A DNA stretch of 64,000 nucleotides, taken from NCBI GenBank assembly GCA_001465115.1, contig CP013614.1, positions 2,728,001 through 2,792,000 of the forward strand. The letters are read 5' to 3'. The number at the start of each line of letters is the position of its first letter. Positions within the stretch are counted from its first letter, which is position 1. Source of the DNA: Enterococcus silesiacus (lineage in GTDB: Bacteria > Bacillota > Bacilli > Lactobacillales > Enterococcaceae). Positions 28,157 through 33,858 of the stretch are shown piece after piece. The translations under genes and the position numbers were made by a program. Below the pieces are notes generated by a model. The model ran no database searches and was not told the origin of the DNA. It was given only the letters and a program-made list of their open reading frames with translations.

Positions 28157-28876
28157 TCATAAATTTTTCATTGCTCTTACAGAAACAAGGCACGTTTCTC
28201 CGTTGCTCATTTCGACTATGCGTTCTTTTTTTTGTACCTCTGCAATATGATTCTTGTTGATTAGATAAGACTTATGACACCGATAAAACTCTTCGTACTG
28301 ATCTTCGATATCTTTTAATGCCCCATAAAACTCTTCTTCGCCATTCTCTAAATGCATAATCACTTTGTGTGAAGAAATGGAAGATTCAAAAAAGAGAACA
28401 TCGTTTACATCAATCGAACGTACTGTATCCCCTGTTTTAAATTTGAAGAAGCTTTTCTTACCACTACGATCATTTAAACTTCGCTCATGAGCAATTCGAA
28501 TACACTCACAGACTCGCTCTTGAATTGTTTCTTGTGTATCTTTAATGATATAATCCATCGCTTCCACTTTATACGTAAAAGTTAGATATGAGAGTTCTCC
28601 GTGCGTCGTTACAAATACAATTTTTCCTAAGTCATCGTATTTACGTATTTCAGCAGCCAAAGTCAGCCCTGACATTTCATGCTGTAAATCTACATCAAAA
28701 AAATAAAGGCCTACAAATTTGGGGTTACTCTTAACATATTCCAGTACTTCTGTAGGATTTCCTGTAGAAAATGCTAATTCCATATCTAAATTTTCCATCA
28801 TAATATAGTTTTTCACGTATTGTTCCAACTTTTGGCGTTGTTTCCAATCATCTTCACATATAATAACAGATAACAT
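28157..28876 (-). CDS. agrA: AgrA-like LytTR response regulator
   Basis: A 239-residue regulator and the last gene of an agrBDCA-type operon. The receiver domain has the acidic pair in VIICEDDWKQ and phospho-acceptor D61 in YFFDVDLQHEMSGL. The C-terminal LytTR DNA-binding domain (about residues 140-239) contains DVLFFESSISSHKVIMHLENG and YRCHKSYLINKNHIAEV. Known AgrA and FsrA proteins bind pairs of roughly 9-bp direct repeats upstream of target promoters. Here the obvious targets are its own operon and the adjacent exporter and peptide genes. It is 12 bases after agrC. Confidence 0.92.
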   Translation of the reverse strand: MLSVIICEDDWKQRQKLEQYVKNYIMMENLDMELAFSTGNPTEVLEYVKSNPKFVGLYFFDVDLQHEMSGLTLAAEIRKYDDLGKIVFVTTHGELSYLTFTYKVEAMDYIIKDTQETIQERVCECIRIAHERSLNDRSGKKSFFKFKTGDTVRSIDVNDVLFFESSISSHKVIMHLENGEEEFYGALKDIEDQYEEFYRCHKSYLINKNHIAEVQKKERIVEMSNGETCLVSVRAMKNL

Positions 28877-28888
28877 GTTTCCACTCCT

Positions 28889-30199
28889 CTAAAATTCTAT
28901 CACTAATTTTTGCGTGAATAAATCATCCACAATCGATGTCGATAAATAAAGATTATCCGCTTCCGTAACAATTTCTTGAACATTACTTAGTCCATTCCCA
29001 CGATTTTCTCCTTTAGTAGAAAATCCTCTTGTCTTTAACTTATGAAGTTTAGGGATGTCTTCTCGACAGCTATTTTGCAGAATAACATGAACTGCTTTTT
29101 CATCTTGATACAAGGCTACGGACAAAACGCCATTACCTAAATATTCTAGTTCTTCAATTGCGTTATCTAGAAAAATCCCTAAGACTCTCACTAACGCCAC
29201 TGAATCCATACTGACTTGATCAATACCTTCTGTCACTTCTACCTTTGTATCAATTCCCTTTTCTTGAGCGGTAATTAATTTTGACGCAAGGATACTTTTC
29301 AGTTCTCTTACTTGAACGTTCCCCAATTTTTCTAGCTTATAATTATTTTGTTCAATCACTTGAGATGACGTTTTAACGACCGAATGATAGTAGTCATTCA
29401 ACCCATCAAGATCTTTTTCCTCAATAAAATTCTCCATCGACATTAAAATGTTCTTGTAATCGTGGCGAAACTTACTGATTTCTTTGAATTGATTTTCCAT
29501 GCTTTCCATATAGCGTTGATTCGCTAAATATTCTAGTTCTTTTTGTTGTGCTTCGTATTTATTTCTTGTAGAACTAGCATACATGAAAAATGTTAGAAGC
29601 GAAATGAAGAAGTAGATGATGAAAAAGACTAGATTTAACGTGATGATTTCCGAGTTATTCCCTAGGTATTGACCTAAAAAAATACTGATGTAGTAAATGA
29701 TCAGCATATACATGCCGATAATACTAATAATTGGAACAAAGTCATTTAGAAATGGTATCTGTCTCTCAATACTAGGTCTAAGTTTTATAATTAGAAAAAC
29801 CATGATAAAAGGTAATCCAAAGCTTACGATTGTATGTATAAACGTATCCAAACCATCTATCATTACACCTTGGTTCTTCCATAAATACGCATCCATCACT
29901 CCAGCAATATGATCACAAATGATCATAAGTATCATGACATATGATAATGTACCCGCAATATATATCATTCTGGAATCAATAAAATATCGTCCAAGAATCA
30001 GCATCGAAATTATAATTAAAATCGCTACATAACCACCAATAAATAGAAAGATATTCCCAGCAGCTAGTGCAAGAACTACCAATAGTAGAATTTCTTTCGC
30101 TACAAATTTCTTCTCACCCATCAATACTTTTGTATTTAAATAGCTAAAAATCATTTGAAAAAATACTAATGCTATAGGAACTAAGTTAGCCATATTCAT
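28889..30199 (-). CDS. agrC: AgrC-like peptide-sensing histidine kinase
   Basis: A 436-residue membrane sensor. The first 210 residues contain about six hydrophobic helices, as in the AgrC/FsrC receiver domain for cyclic peptides. The phospho-acceptor His is in FKEISKFRHDYKNILMSMENF, the H box of this subfamily (HPK10). The catalytic GHKL domain carries LGIFLDNAIEELEYL (N box) and ENRGNGLSNVQEIV. The ATG at 30199 is preferred after GAGGGAG; the TTG immediately before it is also possible. It should detect the processed AgrD-like peptide and phosphorylate the LytTR regulator. Confidence 0.9.
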   Translation of the reverse strand: MNMANLVPIALVFFQMIFSYLNTKVLMGEKKFVAKEILLLVVLALAAGNIFLFIGGYVAILIIISMLILGRYFIDSRMIYIAGTLSYVMILMIICDHIAGVMDAYLWKNQGVMIDGLDTFIHTIVSFGLPFIMVFLIIKLRPSIERQIPFLNDFVPIISIIGMYMLIIYYISIFLGQYLGNNSEIITLNLVFFIIYFFISLLTFFMYASSTRNKYEAQQKELEYLANQRYMESMENQFKEISKFRHDYKNILMSMENFIEEKDLDGLNDYYHSVVKTSSQVIEQNNYKLEKLGNVQVRELKSILASKLITAQEKGIDTKVEVTEGIDQVSMDSVALVRVLGIFLDNAIEELEYLGNGVLSVALYQDEKAVHVILQNSCREDIPKLHKLKTRGFSTKGENRGNGLSNVQEIVTEADNLYLSTSIVDDLFTQKLVIEF

Positions 30200-30315
30200 C
30201 AATAATTAACTCCCTCATAAATATAAGTAAATTATACATGTTAGGCTAATTCAAAGCAAATTATTTTTAGTAATTGATTATAAATTAGAGTCTAAATGAT
30301 TCATTTATTTAATTT

Positions 30316-30435
30316 CTATTTTAGTTCTTCCAGTAATTCTTTTGGCATTTCTGGCTCATCCATAAATCCACCACAACACATCACCAAATTCTGACTTCCC
30401 CAACCTGTAAACAATCTAACTAATAATTTTTTCAT
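30316..30435 (-). CDS. agrD: AgrD-like autoinducing peptide precursor
   Basis: A 39-codon gene between agrB and agrC. The N terminus MKKLLVRLFTGWG is an amphipathic basic segment as in AgrD. The middle SQNLVMCCGGFM contains a Cys followed by Gly-Gly-Phe-Met, giving the five-residue thiolactone ring CGGFM expected of an agr autoinducer. The acidic tail DEPEMPKELLEELK matches the charged C-terminal recognition region of AgrD (DEPEVP-type). The neighbouring Cys (VMC-CGGFM) makes the tail unusual. The exact N-terminal end of the mature signal is unknown. It begins 14 bases after agrB ends. Confidence 0.88.
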   Translation of the reverse strand: MKKLLVRLFTGWGSQNLVMCCGGFMDEPEMPKELLEELK

Positions 30436-30448
30436 TTTTCATTCTCCT

Positions 30449-31045
30449 CTATACTCTTTTTATTTTTAATGGCAAAACGCTTATACCTGACAAAATATTT
30501 CCAATAATCATAAGATTTTGTATCAACAACACTGGAACACATATCATAATAATCGTCATAATCAGACACGAACCTAGCGCCTGAATTCGTCTTCGTTGCT
30601 TCTTTTCATCACTACCAATCGGATTTTTACTTGTTGCTTTTGGCGCATATTTACTTAGTACCAATCCATTGATCACTTGCAAAAAGATCAATCCTTCTAC
30701 CGGAATCAACAATCCTCCAGTAAGTACCCCAGCAGATCCGACAAATAATAAAATGCTTGTAATGATGCAGCCAAAGCTGCTACCTGCATGATCTCCATAT
30801 GCAAACACCCTAATGCTCAAAAAGCTTAGATGAAGAATCAGTGTTTCAATGCCAATATTCAGAATACATGCAGTACCATAGATAAACAATAATTTAGATA
30901 GATTGATTACGATTGACTCGATCCCTAGTTTACATTTAAAATAATCAATTCGATCCAATTCTTCCTGACCTTCTAAAATATAGTTTAAAATTCTATTGCT
31001 AATATAACTTTCTACGTTCCACAAATTCCAAAGGCTTTTTTCCAC
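30449..31045 (-). CDS. agrB: AgrB-like peptide-processing membrane endopeptidase
   Basis: A 198-residue integral membrane cysteine protease that would cut the AgrD-like precursor and form the thiolactone. The catalytic pair is visible in RVFAYGDHAGSSFGCIITS: His86 and Cys93, spaced seven residues apart as in AgrB. Several hydrophobic helices follow, then a basic loop KNPIGSDEKKQRRRIQALGS typical of AgrB. The start is a GTG preceded by GGAGGGAATAAAT. It is the first gene of the agrBDCA operon. Gene order and a separate agrD distinguish it from the enterococcal fsr system. Confidence 0.92.
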   Translation of the reverse strand: MEKSLWNLWNVESYISNRILNYILEGQEELDRIDYFKCKLGIESIVINLSKLLFIYGTACILNIGIETLILHLSFLSIRVFAYGDHAGSSFGCIITSILLFVGSAGVLTGGLLIPVEGLIFLQVINGLVLSKYAPKATSKNPIGSDEKKQRRRIQALGSCLIMTIIMICVPVLLIQNLMIIGNILSGISVLPLKIKRV

Positions 31046-31133
31046 ATTTATTCCCTCCGCTTCCTTGAATTAACTTTACCAAAGAAGCGTATAAGCTGAA
31101 TATTCATTGCGTGAATCGACATTTTTGTTGCTT

Positions 31134-31145
31134 TAACTGAAAAAC
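31134..31145 (-). promoter_or_regulatory. Candidate LytTR/AgrA site upstream of agrB
   Basis: GTTTTTCAGTTA on the minus strand, 89 bp upstream of agrB. The same 12-mer occurs once upstream of the ABC transporter genes at 38335-38346 on the plus strand. TCAGTTA resembles the AgrA half-site core (CAGTTA). A second match, AACGTTTAT, lies 31 bp upstream. Spacing does not exactly fit the known AgrA repeat distance. Confidence 0.35.
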
Positions 31146-31200
31146 AGAGGATTTTTTATTGCATAAACGTTCATTTTCTATTCCTAAGTGTAAAAAACAC

Positions 31201-31241
31201 AAAAAAGCGAAGAGAGTTGTATTACTACTCTCCGCTTTTTT
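31201..31241 (-). terminator. Bidirectional-looking terminator between peptide array and agr operon
   Basis: Stem AAAAAAGCG-AGAGAGT/ACTCTC-CGCTTTTTT, 33 bases after the last peptide gene. It isolates the peptide array transcript from the downstream agr operon, which therefore needs its own promoter in 31046-31200. Confidence 0.85.
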
Positions 31242-31273
31242 GTCCTTAGGTGATTAATTTCTCTACTTGCTTT

Positions 31274-31369
31274 TTAGTACCAGCAGAATAATTTAAAGCC
31301 CCATGCATCCACTACACAAAATTTACCGCCTTTTACTTCGCCTTCTTGTTTCGCTGTTAGTTTTTTCAT
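31274..31369 (-). CDS. Short double-glycine-leader peptide, copy 1 (31 aa)
   Basis: Leader MKKLTAKQEGEVKGG followed by core KFCVVDAWGFKLFCWY. The leader has the hydrophobic and Gly-Gly positions used by C39-type exporters, and such an exporter is encoded upstream. The core is 16 residues, aromatic and hydrophobic, with two Cys separated by ten residues, suited to one disulfide ring. A GGGAG site precedes the ATG. It is last of ten similar genes. Whether it is a bacteriocin, a signal or a hybrid is not known; I do not recognise the family. Confidence 0.8.
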   Translation of the reverse strand: MKKLTAKQEGEVKGGKFCVVDAWGFKLFCWY

Positions 31370-31447
31370 CTATATCTCTCCCTCTTCTTTTAGTTTTAAG
31401 TTGCGCTTGGTTTCCGATTTGATTTTAGTTACTACTTATTATTCTGC

Positions 31448-31543
31448 TTAGTACCAGCAGAATAATTTAAAGCCCCATGCATCCACTACACAAAATTTAC
31501 CGCCTTTTACTTTGCCTTCTTGTTTCGCTGTTAGTTTTTTCAT
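31448..31543 (-). CDS. Short double-glycine-leader peptide, copy 2 (31 aa)
   Basis: Leader MKKLTAKQEGKVKGG and core KFCVVDAWGFKLFCWY. The core is identical to copies 1 and 3; the leader differs from copy 1 by Glu to Lys. It lies exactly 174 bp from the neighbours on either side, so the three are recent tandem duplicates with their own ribosome binding sites. Confidence 0.8.
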   Translation of the reverse strand: MKKLTAKQEGKVKGGKFCVVDAWGFKLFCWY

Positions 31544-31621
31544 CTATATCTCTCCCTTTTCTTTTAGTTTTAAGTTGTGCTTGGTTTCCGGTTTGATTTT
31601 AGTTACTACTTATCCTGCTGC

Positions 31622-31717
31622 TTAGTACCAGCAGAATAATTTAAAGCCCCATGCATCCACTACACAAAATTTACCGCCTTTTACTTTGCCTTCTTGTTTC
31701 GCTGTTAGTTTTTTCAT
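31622..31717 (-). CDS. Short double-glycine-leader peptide, copy 3 (31 aa)
   Basis: Encodes the same 31 residues as copy 2 (core KFCVVDAWGFKLFCWY). Upstream and downstream spacers are nearly identical to those of copy 2. Triplication of one product suggests selection for dosage. Confidence 0.8.
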   Translation of the reverse strand: MKKLTAKQEGKVKGGKFCVVDAWGFKLFCWY

Positions 31718-31795
31718 CTATATCTCTTCCTTTTCTTTTAGTTTTAAGTTGTGCTTGGTTTCCGATTTGATTTTAGTTACTGCCAATTCTGCTGC

Positions 31796-31891
31796 TTAAG
31801 ACCAGCAGAATACTTTAAAAATCCATATATCCCATATACAAATTCTGCCGCCTTTTACCATTTCTTCTTGTTTCGCTGTTAATTTTTTCAT
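31796..31891 (-). CDS. Short double-glycine-leader peptide, variant 4 (31 aa)
   Basis: Leader MKKLTAKQEEMVKGG and core RICIWDIWIFKVFCWS. The Cys-x10-Cys spacing, the Asp at +3 after the first Cys and the Lys at +8 are kept, while most other core residues changed. It sits in the same 174-bp register as copies 1-3, so it is a diverged member of the tandem array. Three Trp in 16 residues is notable. Confidence 0.8.
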   Translation of the reverse strand: MKKLTAKQEEMVKGGRICIWDIWIFKVFCWS

Positions 31892-31964
31892 GGTTTTCCT
31901 CTTTTCTATTTTTTTAGATGGATCGTTTTTTGATTCTACATTACTTTATTATTCATCTCTTTGA

Positions 31965-32057
31965 TTAGAAGCAGATTTTGATTCCTAATATACTGTTGAC
32001 GAAACACCATTTGCCGCCTTTTACTGCTTTTTCTTGTCTCGTAGTTAGTTTTTTCAT
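31965..32057 (-). CDS. Short double-glycine-leader peptide, variant 5 (30 aa)
   Basis: Leader MKKLTTRQEKAVKGG and core KWCFVNSILGIKICF (15 residues). Cys-x10-Cys is preserved; Asn replaces Asp at +3, and the Gly-hydrophobic-Lys motif is shifted by one. The core is identical to variant 6. Confidence 0.78.
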   Translation of the reverse strand: MKKLTTRQEKAVKGGKWCFVNSILGIKICF

Positions 32058-32131
32058 CTATTTTTCCTCTTTTCTATTTTTTAGATTGATCGTTTTTTGA
32101 TTCTACATTACTTTATTATTCATCTCTTTGA

Positions 32132-32224
32132 TTAGAAGCAGATTTTGATTCCTAATATACTGTTGACGAAACACCATTTGCCGCCTTTTACTGTTTCTTC
32201 TTGTCTTGTTGTTAGTTTTTTCAT
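32132..32224 (-). CDS. Short double-glycine-leader peptide, variant 6 (30 aa)
   Basis: Leader MKKLTTRQEETVKGG and core KWCFVNSILGIKICF, identical to variant 5. The two genes and their spacers form a 167-bp tandem duplication with few differences. Confidence 0.78.
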   Translation of the reverse strand: MKKLTTRQEETVKGGKWCFVNSILGIKICF

Positions 32225-32282
32225 GTGTTACCCTCCATATATTGATTTTCTATTATTTTTATATTTTCTTCGTCAGCTTGGC

Positions 32283-32384
32283 CTAAGCGTACCAGCAGAA
32301 TAGTTTGACTCCCCAAATATTGAAAGCACACACTCTTAAGCCAGCTTGGATTTCATTGGTTTCCTTTTGTTCTAATTTATTCAT
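32283..32384 (-). CDS. Short leader peptide with Ala-Gly cleavage site, variant 7 (33 aa)
   Basis: Leader MNKLEQKETNEIQAG and core LRVCAFNIWGVKLFCWYA. Ala-Gly replaces Gly-Gly, which C39 peptidases also accept. Cys-x10-Cys, Asn at +3 and GVK are conserved. An in-frame ATG two codons upstream (32390) is an alternative start; both follow AAAGGAGAATGATC. The stop overlaps a CTAAGC motif near the next gene. Confidence 0.75.
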   Translation of the reverse strand: MNKLEQKETNEIQAGLRVCAFNIWGVKLFCWYA

Positions 32385-32433
32385 GATCATTCTCCTTTTC
32401 TTTGATCGTCTATTTATTTGTTCAGCTATTTAA

Positions 32434-32535
32434 TTAAATGTTGAAACACAATACTTTATAACCAAAAGCATCCAATACACAAAACATTTTTCCTGCTGTG
32501 ATCTCTTCGCCCTTTTTCATACTTAATTTAAACAT
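32434..32535 (-). CDS. Short leader peptide with Ala-Gly cleavage site, variant 8 (33 aa)
   Basis: Leader MFKLSMKKGEEITAG and core KMFCVLDAFGYKVLCFNI. It shares FCVxDAFGYKVLCF with variant 9 and FCVxDA with copies 1-3. A GGAGCG site precedes the ATG. Confidence 0.77.
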   Translation of the reverse strand: MFKLSMKKGEEITAGKMFCVLDAFGYKVLCFNI

Positions 32536-32604
32536 TTTATCGCTCCTTTCATTCGTATTTATTGAAAGTACTATTTTCTCCATTTATTTTTTCGACTTAC
32601 TGGT

Positions 32605-32709
32605 TTATTTAAAAGTAAAGCATAATACTTTATAGCCAAAAGCATCTACTACACAAAATGTTTTTCCCGCTTTAATCTCGCTGCCTTTTTTCATACTTAA
32701 TTTAAACAT
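32605..32709 (-). CDS. Short leader peptide with Ala-Gly cleavage site, variant 9 (34 aa)
   Basis: Leader MFKLSMKKGSEIKAG and core KTFCVVDAFGYKVLCFTFK. Nearly the same as variant 8 but with a different tail. GGAGAACAACGA precedes the start. Copies 8 and 9 again lie 174 bp apart. Confidence 0.77.
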   Translation of the reverse strand: MFKLSMKKGSEIKAGKTFCVVDAFGYKVLCFTFK

Positions 32710-32756
32710 TCGTTGTTCTCCTTTATTTTTTATAGTTGCTTCTTACTTGATCTATA

Positions 32757-32864
32757 TTATTTCCAAGAGCCGCAAAGAACTTGATATAACCACCAAGAAC
32801 TCGCTGGAGCAAGAATTTTCCCAGCCTGAATTTCTTTACTTTGTCTCACGTCTAATTTCTTCAT
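32757..32864 (-). CDS. Short leader peptide with a single Cys, variant 10 (35 aa)
   Basis: Leader MKKLDVRQSKEIQAG and core KILAPASSWWLYQVLCGSWK. The leader fits the family but the core has only one Cys, no Gly-x-Lys motif and a WW pair. It is the first peptide gene after the thioredoxin genes. It could pair with another peptide through an intermolecular disulfide or be a different functional type such as an inducer or companion. Confidence 0.68.
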   Translation of the reverse strand: MKKLDVRQSKEIQAGKILAPASSWWLYQVLCGSWK

Positions 32865-32926
32865 CTTATTTTTCTTCCCTTCTACCTGTCATTTTCAAGT
32901 TCTAGCTTATTGTTCTTTTATATGCG

Positions 32927-33439
32927 TCATTTTGATTTTTCTACATTATCTGTAATCCATTTATTTACTTGTTCAACTGATATGCCTTTTTCTGGTGTCC
33001 ACTCCACTTTACTGTCTAGCTTTCCATTGACAAACTTGGCAATTGTAGGTGTATAAGCCAAATCATACGTCTTTTTAAAGCTTTCCCATTTAGTCTCGGC
33101 GGTTCTAAGTTCTGCGACATTGAGATACAACAATTGGTCCTCTAATTTGTGATTTTTAACCAATTTGATCAAATCAGGTTCAAACTCATTACAATCCCCA
33201 CATGTTGGACGCCCAACGTAAACATAGAATGATTCCTGGTTTGCCACTTTATTTTCAAATGTATTTAATGTAATCGCATCAAGGTGATTGTAAATTTGCG
33301 GATATGAGCGGTTAGATTCTACCAATTCTGTTTCTTTTTCTTCGACCTGCGCACTTAATGAATAAGCATGGTTGGCAGTGAATAGATTTGATCCAAAAAT
33401 CGCTGTTAAGATTGCGGCATAGATTACTTTTTTCTTCAT
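32927..33439 (-). CDS. Secreted thioredoxin-like bacteriocin accessory protein (CGDC)
   Basis: A 170-residue protein with an N-terminal signal or anchor (KKKVIYAAILTAIFGSNLFTANHAYS). The thioredoxin-like domain has the redox motif PTCGDCNEFEP and the cis-proline in DLAYTPTIAKF. It resembles bacteriocin transport accessory proteins such as PedC, which help make disulfides in pediocin-like peptides. Located between the exporter and ten Cys-containing peptide genes, it likely oxidises them outside the membrane. Start supported by AAAGGAAATAAAAA. Confidence 0.85.
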   Translation of the reverse strand: MKKKVIYAAILTAIFGSNLFTANHAYSLSAQVEEKETELVESNRSYPQIYNHLDAITLNTFENKVANQESFYVYVGRPTCGDCNEFEPDLIKLVKNHKLEDQLLYLNVAELRTAETKWESFKKTYDLAYTPTIAKFVNGKLDSKVEWTPEKGISVEQVNKWITDNVEKSK

Positions 33440-33453
33440 TTTTTATTTCCTTT

Positions 33454-33858
33454 CTAGAATTTTACTTTTCCTAATAAGATATCTTCTGTTTCTTTTAGTT
33501 CTCGACTGCCTTCCAAGCGTTTCATATCACCATTTTCAACAATCAGAATTGTTGGTGTTACAGTAATATTATGCTCTTTAAGAAAACCGCTGTTTTTTGC
33601 GTTATCTGTATCCATGTAATAGACCGTTTTGTTGGTATTCTCAATGGCTTCTTCCATCACTGGTTTGTATTCTTGACACGATGAACAGCCTCTATTTCCT
33701 ACCACAACGAAAACATCTTTTTTATCGTTTTTAAATTGCTCTAATTCTTCCATCTCTATCTTATTTTTCGTGTAATCTTTCGTCTGATTATTCACCATGA
33801 ATAAGACACCCGCTGCTATAATGATTATCCCTAAACCGATTTTAATTAGATTCTTGAT
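33454..33858 (-). CDS. Membrane-anchored thioredoxin-like protein (CSSC)
   Basis: The domain has VVGNRGCSSCQEYKP and the cis-Pro in NITVTPTILIV, typical of thioredoxin-fold accessory proteins. A single membrane helix (IKIGLGIIIIAAGVLFMV) anchors it. The start is uncertain. AAGGAGGAGAAAACA lies exactly where a start would be expected at an ATC codon (33856-33858), giving about 134 residues. The nearest in-frame ATG upstream (33924) would overlap the exporter gene by 83 bp without a good site. I give the ATC start as best placed. It pairs with the CGDC protein as a probable oxidase/isomerase couple. Confidence 0.7.
   Translation of the reverse strand: MKNLIKIGLGIIIIAAGVLFMVNNQTKDYTKNKIEMEELEQFKNDKKDVFVVVGNRGCSSCQEYKPVMEEAIENTNKTVYYMDTDNAKNSGFLKEHNITVTPTILIVENGDMKRLEGSRELKETEDILLGKVKF

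Larger units (their letters stand above)
31274..32224 (-). repeat. Tandem duplications of peptide gene units (174 bp and 167 bp)
   Basis: Start-to-start distances in the array are 174, 174, 174, 166, 167, 160, 151, 174 and 155 bp. Units 1-3 are nearly identical over the whole 174 bp, including spacers. Units 5-6 are near-identical over 167 bp. The array grew by unequal exchange of whole gene units. Confidence 0.85.

Noticed and set aside
28157..31045. The enterococcal fsr quorum system
   Set aside because: A separate agrD with a Cys-based ring lies between agrB and agrC. The fsr signal is a Ser-lactone encoded with fsrB and linked to gelE/sprE, none of which are here.
31274..32864. Regular array that could be taken for a CRISPR
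   Set aside because: Units are 151-174 bp with complete start and stop codons and ribosome binding sites; there are no 25-40-bp repeats with unique spacers and no cas genes.
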